A program made the translations under genes and the position numbers. Positions 23,132 through 31,048 of a stretch of DNA of 33,184 nucleotides are shown piece by piece. A model generated the notes under the pieces. The model made no database searches, had not been told where the DNA came from, and saw nothing but the letters and a program-made list of their open reading frames with translations. The stretch is from the NCBI GenBank assembly GCA_024639335.1, contig JAHEIN010000006.1, forward strand, positions 1 through 33,184, written 5' to 3'. Source of the stretch: a bacterium. GTDB lineage: Bacteria; Actinomycetota; Acidimicrobiia; Spongiisociales; ZC4RG35. Numbering within the stretch: the first letter of the stretch is position 1; each line of letters begins with the position of its first letter.

Positions 23132-25027
23132 GTGACGAAGCGAGCAAGACGCAGACCCAGACTGACCACCCCCCTCGTGCGGGAAGATGGCGAACTCCGG
23201 CCCGCCACCTGGGACGAAGCCCTCAACCGTGCGGCCGCGGGTCTTTCCGAGGTCCGAGACGCCCACGGTGGGACCGCCGTCGGCATGTTCAGCTGCTCCA
23301 AGGCGACCAACGAGTTGAACTACCTCGCCCAGAAGTTCATCAGGGTCACGATGGGCAGCAACAACATCGACAGCTGCAACCGCACTTGACACGCCCCTTC
23401 GGTCGCCGGTCTGGCGGCTGCTCTCGGCGCAGGCGGTGGCACCAGCTCATATGAGGAGATCGAGAAGACGGATCTCATCATCATGTGGGGCTCGAATGCT
23501 CGCGCAGCGCATCCGATCTTCTTCCACCACGTCCTGAAGGGGATCCACAACGGCGCCCGGATGTACTGCGTCGATCCCCGCCGTTCCGAGACCGCCCAAT
23601 GGGCCGACGTCTGGCTCGGGATCGACGTCGGCACCGACATCGCCCTCGCCAATGGCATGGCCCGAGTCATCATCGAGCAGGGTCTCGCCAACCGCGACTT
23701 CATCGAGCGCGCAACCAGCGACTTCCAGACGTACCAGGCGAGCGTCGAGGAGTGGACGCTCGACCGCACCAGCGAAGAGACCGGTGTGCCGGCCGAATTG
23801 ATCGAAGAGATGGCGATCAACTATGCCAAAGCCCCGACGGCGCAGATCTGCTGGACGCTCGGCATCACCGAACACCACAACGGCACGGACAATGTGCTGG
23901 CGCTCATCAATCTGGCACTTCTCACCGGTCACGTCGGCCGCTACGGGTCAGGGCTCGTCCCAATCCGCGGTCAGAACAACGTCCAGGGTGGTGGCGACAT
24001 GGGCGCATTGCCCAACAAGCTGCCCGGGTTCCAGGACGTCGAGAACTCCGAGCACCTCGCCAAGTTCGAGAAGGCCTACGGTGTCGGTCTGAATCCCAAG
24101 CGCGGCTGGCACCTCACCCAGATGTTCGAGGCGATGGAAGCAGGCAAGCTCCGGGCGCTGTACGTCATCGGCGAGAACCCCGCCCAGTCCGAGGCCGATG
24201 TCGCAGTGACGCGAAGGGCGCTCGCGGAACTCGATTTCCTGGTCGTACAAGACATGTTCCTGACCAAGACGGCTGAGATGGCCGACGTCGTGTTCCCCGC
24301 CGCCGCCGACTGGTGTGAGTCGGATGGCACCGTCACGTCGTCGGAGCGGAGGGTGCAACTGGTGCGAAAGGCACTCGATCCGCCCGGCGAAGCCAGGACG
24401 GACACCGACATTCTCCATCTGATGGCACAGCGACTCGGCTTCGATTGGGGGACCCCGGCGCCCGAGGAGATCTGGGACGAATGCCGGAGCCTGTCGCCTC
24501 CACATGCAGGCATGAGCTACGCCCGTCTCGAGGCACTCGAAGGGATTCAATGGCCCTGCTACGACGAGTCACACCCTGGTGAACAGTTCCTCCACTCGCG
24601 TCTCTGGAGCGACGACGTCGGGCGACGAGCGCCATTCACGCCGGTCGTCCATGTCCTGCCCGCAGACGAGTTGTCTCGCGACTACCCCTACCGGCTCACC
24701 ACCGGCCGCCATCTCGACTCGTACAACACCGGAGTCCAGTCGGGTGGTTATTCCTCGCCCCGCCGGCCCGTCGGGGCACTCGAGTTGTCCCCCGACGACG
24801 CCACCGAATTGGGAGTGGAGAACGGCGATTCCGTCCGAGTCTCCTCGCGTCGCGGTTCGATCGAGGTGCCGGCACACATCACGAACGGTCTGCGTCCGGG
24901 GTTGATGTTCATGCCGGTCCACTTCCCCGACGACGTCGACGTCAACGTCCTCACGATCGACGCCTGGGATCCGAAGTCGGGGACAGCCGACTTCAAGGCG
25001 ACCGCAGTCCGGGTGGAGAAGACCTAG
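23132..25027 (+). CDS. fdhA: Formate dehydrogenase catalytic subunit, selenocysteine-containing, lacking its Fe4S4 domain
   Basis: 631 residues when the in-frame TGA at 23387-23389 is read as selenocysteine (residue 86). The context NIDSCNRT-Sec-HAPSVAGLAA is the formate dehydrogenase active-site motif; frame, homology and a SECIS hairpin continue straight across it. Oxidises formate to CO2 at a Mo- or W-bis-MGD centre. Further blocks: IMWGSNARAAHPI, GLVPIRGQNNVQGGGDMGALP with the substrate Arg, VIGENPAQSEADV, VVFPAAADWCESDGT, and the C-terminal aspartate-decarboxylase-like cap starting YPYRLTTGRHLDSYNTG. The usual N-terminal [4Fe-4S] domain is absent: the protein begins at TTPLVREDGELRPATWDEAL and the missing part is encoded by the gene at 26961. 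Needs SelA, SelB, SelC and SelD from elsewhere. Confidence 0.95.
23387..23420 (+). promoter_or_regulatory. Selenocysteine codon and bacterial SECIS hairpin in fdhA
   Basis: TGA at 23387-23389 is followed ten bases later by a stem of eight pairs: CGGTCGCC (23400-23407) with GGCGGCTG (23413-23420), six Watson-Crick and two G-U, closing on the loop GGTCT (23408-23412). Distance from the codon and the GGTCT apical loop are as in the E. coli fdhF SECIS, where SelB reads a GGUCU-containing loop. This is strong evidence for recoding rather than termination. Confidence 0.9.
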
Positions 25028-26773
25028 ATGGATCTCAAGCTGATCGGCGCCGCAGCGACCGATGCCGAGCGGCGGGCCATCCACGCAGCGGCCCCTGCGG
25101 CCGAGATCGAGATCGACGAGGGGCGGGCGATCACCGGAGGCCATCGGGCGCGCTCACTCCGCCACCTGCTCTTGCCGGCGCTCGCCACAGTGCAGGGGGA
25201 GATCGGATGGATCTCGCCGGGCGCCATCGACGAGATCAGCCGCCGCCTTTCGGTGCCTCCAGCCGAGATCTATTCGGTAGCCACGTTCTACGCTCTTCTG
25301 ACTCTCGATCCCCGGCCAGAACGTGTCGCGCACGTCTGCGACGATTCGGCGTGCCGGGCGACTGGCGGAGAAGCGACTCTGGAGGCGCTGGGTGACAGAG
25401 ACGATGTCGTGGCCAGCCCGTGTCTGGGTCAGTGCGACTTCGGATCGGCGGCATTCATCCAACGCGCCGGAGCGCCCGATCGGGTGATCGCCCCGGCCAC
25501 CGCCTCAGCAGTCGAGGCGGCGCTGGCAGGAGAGGAGCCGCCTGCTCGAGATCCCACGATCCCGCGACGCTCTATCGACATCCTCGACCGGATCGGCACG
25601 GCGGAACCAACGAGTCTCGACTCGTACCGGGAACACGGTGGCTACGCCGCCCTCGAGCGCGCGCTCGAGCTAGGGGCGGACATGGTGATCGACGAGGTCA
25701 CCGATTCCGGCCTCCGGGGACGTGGTGGCGCCGCCTTCCCCACTGGGGTGAAGTGGCGGGGTGCTGCAACGTCGGACTCGCAGACCCGGTTTCTGATCTG
25801 CAATGCCGACGAGTCCGAGCCTGGCACGTTCAAAGACCGCACGATCATGGAAGGCGACCCGTTCTCCGTGATCGAGGCCATGACCATCGCAGGGTTCGCA
25901 ATAGGGGCCGAGCAGGGATACATCTATGTCCGTGGCGAGTATCCCGATGCCGTCAGTGCCCTCCAGAACGCCATCGACCGGGCGACCGAGGCTCGGCTGC
26001 TCGGCGACGACATCCTCGGAGAAGGCGTCACCTTCGACATCGAGATCCGACAGGGTCAGGGGGCCTATATCTGCGGCGAGGAGACCGCGCTCTTCAATTC
26101 GATAGAGGGTTTCCGGGGCGAGCCACGTCAGAAGCCGCCCTTCCCGACCGAGGCCGGGCTCTTCGGCCAGCCGACGGTCGTCAACAACGTCGAGACGCTC
26201 GTCAACGTCCTCGACATCGTGTTGTTGGGCGGTGCCAGGTTCGCCACGGTCGGCACCGAGAACTCGACCGGGACGAGACTCTTCTGCGTCAGTGGAGCCA
26301 TCGATCGCCCCGGTGTCTACGAGGTCGAATTCGGGACCACGATGCGGGAGCTCCTCGAGTTCGCCGGCGGTCCGCCCGACGATCTCACTGCCATCCTGCT
26401 CGGCGGGGCGGCAGGGAGCTTCGTCGGACCGGACATGTTCGATCTGCCACTCACGTTCGAAGACAGCCGAGCGGCAGGAGTCAGCTTGGGCTCCGGTGTG
26501 GTCGTCGTCTACGACAGCTCCACCGATATGAAGGCGGTCGCCCGGCGGATCGCCCGTTTCTTCCGGGACGAATCCTGCGGTCAGTGTGTTCCGTGCCGAG
26601 TCGGTACGGTCCGGATCGAGGAAGCGCTGGCCCGGAACCTCACCGGCGACGCACCCCTGGAGACGGGATTGATCGACGACATCGACATCGCCATGAAGGA
26701 CTCATCGATCTGTGGTCTCGGCCACACTGCGGCAACTGCCATCCGATCGGCGATCGACCTGGGCCTCATATGA
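25028..26773 (+). CDS. NAD-linked formate dehydrogenase diaphorase subunit, NuoE-NuoF fusion
   Basis: 581 residues. The NuoE-like part (about 1-165) has the helical start and the thioredoxin-like [2Fe-2S] domain with Cys pairs VCDDSACRATGG and SPCLGQCDFG. The NuoF part (about 175-581) has the FMN/NADH region RGRGGAAFPTGVKWRG, NADESEPGTFKDRTIMEGDP, QGAYICGEETALFNSIEG, the SLBB-like middle, and the [4Fe-4S] ligands ESCGQCVPCRVGT plus Cys in DSSICGLGHT. It would carry electrons from the catalytic unit to NAD+. Separate nuoE and nuoF are more usual; fusions occur in FDH and hydrogenase operons. ATG 25028 directly follows the fdhA stop. Confidence 0.93.
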   Translation: MDLKLIGAAATDAERRAIHAAAPAAEIEIDEGRAITGGHRARSLRHLLLPALATVQGEIGWISPGAIDEISRRLSVPPAEIYSVATFYALLTLDPRPERVAHVCDDSACRATGGEATLEALGDRDDVVASPCLGQCDFGSAAFIQRAGAPDRVIAPATASAVEAALAGEEPPARDPTIPRRSIDILDRIGTAEPTSLDSYREHGGYAALERALELGADMVIDEVTDSGLRGRGGAAFPTGVKWRGAATSDSQTRFLICNADESEPGTFKDRTIMEGDPFSVIEAMTIAGFAIGAEQGYIYVRGEYPDAVSALQNAIDRATEARLLGDDILGEGVTFDIEIRQGQGAYICGEETALFNSIEGFRGEPRQKPPFPTEAGLFGQPTVVNNVETLVNVLDIVLLGGARFATVGTENSTGTRLFCVSGAIDRPGVYEVEFGTTMRELLEFAGGPPDDLTAILLGGAAGSFVGPDMFDLPLTFEDSRAAGVSLGSGVVVVYDSSTDMKAVARRIARFFRDESCGQCVPCRVGTVRIEEALARNLTGDAPLETGLIDDIDIAMKDSSICGLGHTAATAIRSAIDLGLI

Positions 26774-26808
26774 GTTCACAGTTCACGGTTCACAGTTCAC
26801 AGTTCAAC
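26774..26808. repeat. Heptamer tandem repeat GTTCACA, five units
   Basis: Five consecutive 7-bp units: GTTCACA, GTTCACG, GTTCACA, GTTCACA, GTTCAAC, beginning with the base after the nuoEF stop. It lies in the 187-bp spacer inside the FDH operon. A reverse-complement unit and a second heptamer family stand 80 bp downstream. Confidence 0.85.
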
Positions 26809-26885
26809 CATCGCCAGGACTGCGACGAGGGCAAGCGGAACGCCCCGAGACGCTTCGACCCGCGGCGATGCGGGAACTGTCACCC

Positions 26886-26906
26886 GTCGACCGTCGACTG
26901 TGAACC
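26886..26906. repeat. Second heptamer run, GTCGACC/GTCGACT/GTGAACC
   Basis: Three 7-bp units. TGTGAAC at 26899-26905 is the reverse complement of the GTTCACA unit at 26774 and onward, so the spacer could fold with the two ends paired. The 77 bp between the runs shows nothing recognisable. Confidence 0.7.
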
Positions 26907-26960
26907 CCTCCTCCGTTTGACGGATCCCGTCGAACCGTTGATTCGGTATTGGAGTGCGGC

Positions 26961-27911
26961 ATGAGTGTTTCGGTGACCATCGATGGGACCGCTGTCTCCG
27001 TGGCCGAGGGATCCACCATTCTCGAAGCATGCCGTGAGATCGGGAGCGAACAGCCGACGCTGTGTTGGGTGTCGACGCTGACACCGGTCAACGTCTGCCG
27101 GGTGTGCGTCGTCGAAGTCGAGGGCTCCCGCACGTTGGTTCCTTCGTGTTCGCGCGCCGTCGAGAACGGCATGGTGATCAACACCGACTCCGAGCGTGTT
27201 CGTCACTCCCGGAAGATGGTCCTGGAGTTTCTCGACTCATCGGCGGATCTGTCCAACAGCGAGATGGCTCCCTGGATGGAGCGGTATGGTGTCGACTCGT
27301 CCCGGTACGGGCCGCGATCGGGTCCTCACGACGACCGCGACGATCGCCACGCCGGTCATCATCCCGAGCCCGACGGCTTGGTGGCAGAGACCGTCGACCA
27401 GCCGGTGAAGGTCGACAACGCCCTCTACATCCGGGACTATGCGAGCTGCATCCTCTGCTACAAGTGCGTCCAGGCGTGCGGCGAGGAGGCACAGAACACC
27501 TTCGCCATCGCGGTCGCAGGACGAGGCTTCGACGCGCGAATCTCGACCGAACTCGACACGCCGCTCACCGATTCGGCATGCGTCTTCTGCGGCAACTGTG
27601 TTGGCGTCTGTCCGACCGGGGCGCTCCAGTTCCGCTCCGAGTACGAGATGCGCCGTGCCGGAATCTGGAATGAAGCCGAACAATCGGTGACCCGAACGGT
27701 GTGCTCGTATTGTGCGATCGGCTGCAACCTCGAGCTCCACGTCCAAGACAACCGCATCGTCAAGGTGACCTCACCCCTCGACCATTCGGTGACTCACGGC
27801 AACCTATGCATCAAGGGGCGTTTCGGCTACGACTACGTCCAGGAACTCGGCGACCTGGCGGTATCGCCGATCGACGAGGTTTTGCGCGCTGCTCGGTCGG
27901 ACAACGACTGA
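26961..27911 (+). CDS. Detached N-terminal Fe-S part of FdhA (2Fe-2S, two 4Fe-4S, Mo-oxidoreductase Fe4S4 domain)
   Basis: 316 residues. Residues 1-75 form a NuoG-like [2Fe-2S] domain with Cys35, Cys46, Cys49 and Cys63. The His-Cys3 cluster normally next is missing: that stretch reads SADLSNSEMAPWMERYG, followed by a His/Asp-rich loop (HDDRDDRHAGHH). Two ferredoxin clusters follow: CILCYKCVQACG and CVFCGNCVGVCPTG. The end is the [4Fe-4S] domain that starts molybdopterin FDHs: CSYCAIGCNLELHVQDNRIV, and HGNLCIKGRFGYDYV. The protein stops where the fdhA product at 23132 begins in colinear homologues. Presumed to dock on that subunit and wire it to NuoEF. Start ATG 26961, with GGAG six bases upstream. 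Confidence 0.92.
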   Translation: MSVSVTIDGTAVSVAEGSTILEACREIGSEQPTLCWVSTLTPVNVCRVCVVEVEGSRTLVPSCSRAVENGMVINTDSERVRHSRKMVLEFLDSSADLSNSEMAPWMERYGVDSSRYGPRSGPHDDRDDRHAGHHPEPDGLVAETVDQPVKVDNALYIRDYASCILCYKCVQACGEEAQNTFAIAVAGRGFDARISTELDTPLTDSACVFCGNCVGVCPTGALQFRSEYEMRRAGIWNEAEQSVTRTVCSYCAIGCNLELHVQDNRIVKVTSPLDHSVTHGNLCIKGRFGYDYVQELGDLAVSPIDEVLRAARSDND

Positions 27912-27917
27912 GGCGGC

Positions 27918-28598
27918 TCAGATACCGGCAACGAAGGCCCGGAACGAACCCGCCGCCCCGCCCACGATGGCCGCCGAATGACCGAAGCAGGCGATCTGGA
28001 AATCGAGTCCCGCCATCGTGCGCAGACTGCCATCGAACCTCGCCGACTGTCGGTTCATGAAACCACGTCGCACCCCGCCCGACCGAGTCGACATTGCCGA
28101 ATCGCCGGCGAACAGCACACCACCGTGACGGTCCAAGAGGAGCGAGATGTGCCCGGCGGTGTGCCCCGGCGTCGGGACGGCGCTGAGATCGGATACGACC
28201 GGGACATCCCCATCGACAACCGTGTGATCCACTGCGACGCCTTCCGCCTGCGGCACCAGACCGATCAGGTTGCGGAGTATCGGGAAGTCCATGATCGGCG
28301 GCGGGGCGGCCGGCGCATCTCCGCGCACGACCGGGGCGTCGGTCTCCGACACGATCAGAGCTGCCCCCGAATCGCGCTTGATGGCGCCCGCCCCACCGGT
28401 GTGGTCGGCATGGCCGTGGGTGATCACGATGGCGGCGATGTCCTGCGCCTTGCGCCCGATCGTCGTGAGTCCGTCCAGGATCGCGCCTTGCCGCTTGGGA
28501 AGGCCGCTGTCGACCAGGACGACGCCCTCGTCGCCGTCGATGATGAACGCGTTGACACCCTTGGAGATCTGGTGGATTCCCGCAGCGATCTGCTCCAT
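27918..28598 (-). CDS. Metallo-beta-lactamase-fold hydrolase
   Basis: 226 residues of the MBL superfamily: N-terminal strands ending VVLVDSGLPK, the metal motif ITHGHADHTGG (HxHxDH), PTPGHTAGHISLLL with the next His, and FAGDSAM with the bridging Asp; the last His is in CFGHSAAI. A typical glyoxalase II-like or lactonase-like small hydrolase; substrate unknown. Start ATG 28598, with a TAGCCT box seven bases before it and no Shine-Dalgarno, or a TTG at 28631. Convergent with the formate dehydrogenase operon, six bases between stops, and divergent from the next oxidoreductase. Confidence 0.88.
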   Translation of the reverse strand: MEQIAAGIHQISKGVNAFIIDGDEGVVLVDSGLPKRQGAILDGLTTIGRKAQDIAAIVITHGHADHTGGAGAIKRDSGAALIVSETDAPVVRGDAPAAPPPIMDFPILRNLIGLVPQAEGVAVDHTVVDGDVPVVSDLSAVPTPGHTAGHISLLLDRHGGVLFAGDSAMSTRSGGVRRGFMNRQSARFDGSLRTMAGLDFQIACFGHSAAIVGGAAGSFRAFVAGI

Positions 28599-28605
28599 GC
28601 GAGCG

Positions 28606-28611
28606 AGGCTA
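28606..28611 (-). promoter_or_regulatory. -10 box for leaderless MBL-fold hydrolase gene
   Basis: TAGCCT on the minus strand with seven bases to the ATG at 28598 and no Shine-Dalgarno. Same layout as the other leaderless candidates. Confidence 0.35.
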
Positions 28612-28687
28612 CCCGAGGTCGGGGTCGCCAATACGCCACGGAGGCCGATACCGTTGCGTCGACACTGCCGACGAGGTCTGAAACCAC

Positions 28688-30064
28688 ATGACGATTCCGA
28701 TCACCCTCGACACGACGGGGCCGGCCTTTCCACGGACGGAATGGTTCGTGGAACTCACGGATACCGTCGCCGGCACCAGGCTCCCGAATCAGATACCGGT
28801 GACATCGGCGATCTCCGAACTGACACCAAGTGACGGCGACCGTGTTCTGGGACGGGTGAACATCGGGTTCTCGGACCGGGTCGTTCTCATCGAACGAACC
28901 AACGGTGCCGATACGCACGTCGTGAGTGGGATCGAACTGGAAGCCATCACCACCAGCCAGATGCTGACGACATATCTCGACCGGGCGCTCACCGGACGCT
29001 CGTCACGCCAGACGCTCTCGATCGGAGTCGTGGGATACGGACCGTTCGGCGGCATGGGCTATGCCCACGGGCTGGCCTGCACCGAGATCGAAGGACTCGA
29101 GTTCGTTGCTGCCGTCGACCCGAGCGACGAGCGCAGAAAGGCAGCCGAGTCCGATTTCCCGAGGATCGAGACATACGGCAACGTCACCCAGATGATCGAG
29201 GATGGGGGCGTCGACCTCGCGATCGTCGCCACCCCACCTGCCCATCACGCCCCTCTCGCCGCACAGCTCCTCAGCAACGGCATCCATGCCGTTGTCGAGA
29301 AGCCGATGTGTCTCACCACCGAGGACGCCGACCACTTGATTGCGACGGCGGCCGAGCGTGACCTGCTGGTGACCGTCCATCAGTCGCGACGCTGGGATCG
29401 CGATTACCTGGCCCTGCGAACCGTCGTCGAGTCCGATCAGATCGGTGACGTGTTCAACATCGAGACGTTCGTTGGTGGTTTCGGACACCCGTGCCGGGCG
29501 TGGCACAGCGAGGAGTCGATCTCCGGTGGCGCGATCTACGACTGGGGCAGCCACCATGTCGACTGGATCATCCAGCTGTACGGTTCGATGCCGACCACGA
29601 TCCGTTGCGTCGGGCACAAGCGGGTTTGGCACGACGTCACCAATCTCGACCAGTTGACGTTGCACATGATGTGGTCGGACGGTCGGGAGGCGACGTTCCG
29701 CCAATCCGACATCGCCGCCATCCGCCGGCCCAAGTTCTACCTGCAAGGCGAGATGGGCACGCTCGAAGGACACTATCGGCCGCTCATCGCGGAACGGCTC
29801 GAGCCGGGTCGCGGGTACGTCAGTGTGGAGTCCCATCACGCCGAAGCGCCTGTCGACCTCGAAATCCGCCGCTTCGACGGATCGACCACTTCGGTTCAGC
29901 CGGCCGAACATCCCGGCTGGAGCTTCCATGCGAACCTCGCCGACCATCTCCTTCTGGGCGAGCCACTCGCCGTGACACCGGATTCGACCCGTGACGTCGT
30001 CCGGGTCCTCGAGGCGGGTCATCGATCGGCGTCAGAGGGCGGGAGTGTGATCACGCTTGAGTGA
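28688..30064 (+). CDS. Gfo/Idh/MocA oxidoreductase with N-terminal extension
   Basis: 458 residues. About 112 N-terminal residues precede the NAD(P)-binding fold; they contain short beta-rich patches (TEWFVELTDTVAGTRLPNQI in part, SDRVVLIERTNGADTHVVSG) and match no domain I recognise. The Rossmann start is SIGVVGYGPFGGMGYAHGL, the family Glu-Lys-Pro is in AVVEKPMCLTTEDAD, and the C-terminal sheet domain has GGAIYDWGSHHVDWIIQLYG with the usual catalytic His region. Likely a dehydrogenase on a sugar, inositol or related polyol; substrate unknown. Its stop overlaps the start of a second family member. Confidence 0.88.
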   Translation: MTIPITLDTTGPAFPRTEWFVELTDTVAGTRLPNQIPVTSAISELTPSDGDRVLGRVNIGFSDRVVLIERTNGADTHVVSGIELEAITTSQMLTTYLDRALTGRSSRQTLSIGVVGYGPFGGMGYAHGLACTEIEGLEFVAAVDPSDERRKAAESDFPRIETYGNVTQMIEDGGVDLAIVATPPAHHAPLAAQLLSNGIHAVVEKPMCLTTEDADHLIATAAERDLLVTVHQSRRWDRDYLALRTVVESDQIGDVFNIETFVGGFGHPCRAWHSEESISGGAIYDWGSHHVDWIIQLYGSMPTTIRCVGHKRVWHDVTNLDQLTLHMMWSDGREATFRQSDIAAIRRPKFYLQGEMGTLEGHYRPLIAERLEPGRGYVSVESHHAEAPVDLEIRRFDGSTTSVQPAEHPGWSFHANLADHLLLGEPLAVTPDSTRDVVRVLEAGHRSASEGGSVITLE

Positions 30065-31040
30065 CCCTCTCCGGCTGGGCGTCGTCGGTGCGAACTCGTT
30101 CGTCGCACGCGCTGCCATCTACCCGGCAGTGGCTGCTACGAGCGCTGTGGAGATCGTTGCTGCAGCATCGAACTCGACGATCCCGCCCGAGGTCTCCGGG
30201 GCGGCCCGCCGCTCGTACCAGGAGGTGCTCGACGACCCCGAGGTGGAGGCGGTGTACCTCCCGCTCCCCAACCATCTCCACAGAGAGTGGACCGAGCGGG
30301 CGGCGGCCGCCGGCAAACACGTGCTGTGCGAGAAGCCACTGGCCACAGCGCCGCATGATATCGCTGCGATGTACGAGGCCTGCCGCAGCACCGGGGTGCT
30401 GCTGGCGGAGGCCTACATGACCCCTTTCCACCCCCGTTCGCGGGCGGTGGTGGACCATGTCCGGTCGGGCGCGATCGGTGATCTCCGCTCGATCCGCACC
30501 GAGTTCAGCTTCACGATCGGACCCGAGCACGCAGACAACTACCGGTGGGTACCGGACCATGGCGGGGGTGCACTGTGGGACGTCGGAATCTACGCACTGT
30601 CGCCGATCTTCGATCTGCTCGACCACCCCAGCGTCCGCAGCGTCACGTCACAGATCGGGCCCTCAGGAGTCGACGTCACGACCTCGGTCACGCTCGCTAC
30701 CAATGAGGCCATGGCCACGACCCTGTGTTCGTTCGAGATGCCCGAGCGGCAGCTGCTCGAGATCCGCGGGACGTCCGGAACGATCACCGTCGATCGCCCT
30801 TTCACCCCTTCGACTCCCGACGATCACTACGTGATCGAGCGCCTCGACGGGCCTCGAGACCGGGTGGTCACCGGTGGCGCCGATCCATATCGGATGATGC
30901 TCGAAGCGTTCGCCCGAGGCTGCCGGGGCAGGTCGGAGTGGCCACGCAGCCAGGCAGAGACCCTGGCGATGGTCGGCCAGATCGTCGAGATCCTGGCGAT
31001 GGCCAGTCCGGGGTCGGCGCCTGCGCGACCGAGCATCTGA
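30057..31040 (+). CDS. Gfo/Idh/MocA oxidoreductase
   Basis: 327 residues, a standard-length family member: LRLGVVGANSFVARAAIYPA for the Rossmann start, LPNHLHREWTERAAAAGKHVLCEKPLAT (parts) with Glu-Lys-Pro, EAYMTPFHPRSRAV, and GGGALWDVGIYALSPIFDLL. It resembles the trans-dihydrodiol or 1,5-anhydro-fructose-type dehydrogenases, but the substrate cannot be called. TTG at 30057 overlaps the previous gene by eight bases and gives the usual N-terminus, so the two are probably co-translated and may act in one pathway or as a pair. Confidence 0.88.
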   Translation: MSDPLRLGVVGANSFVARAAIYPAVAATSAVEIVAAASNSTIPPEVSGAARRSYQEVLDDPEVEAVYLPLPNHLHREWTERAAAAGKHVLCEKPLATAPHDIAAMYEACRSTGVLLAEAYMTPFHPRSRAVVDHVRSGAIGDLRSIRTEFSFTIGPEHADNYRWVPDHGGGALWDVGIYALSPIFDLLDHPSVRSVTSQIGPSGVDVTTSVTLATNEAMATTLCSFEMPERQLLEIRGTSGTITVDRPFTPSTPDDHYVIERLDGPRDRVVTGGADPYRMMLEAFARGCRGRSEWPRSQAETLAMVGQIVEILAMASPGSAPARPSI

Positions 31041-31048
31041 CCGGACTC

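Noticed and set aside
23387-23389. TGA as a genuine stop making fdhA a pseudogene
   Set aside because: It sits exactly at the active-site Sec/Cys position, the frame and homology continue, and a GGTCT-loop SECIS follows at the right distance.
26774-26906. CRISPR-like array from the repeated GTTCACA units
   Set aside because: Units are 7 bp and directly adjacent with no spacers; it is a short tandem repeat.
30725-31048. N-terminal extension of the PabB-PabC protein upstream of ATG 31049
   Set aside because: The frame is open by chance inside the preceding oxidoreductase gene; the extension is Arg/Pro-rich and has no PabB similarity.
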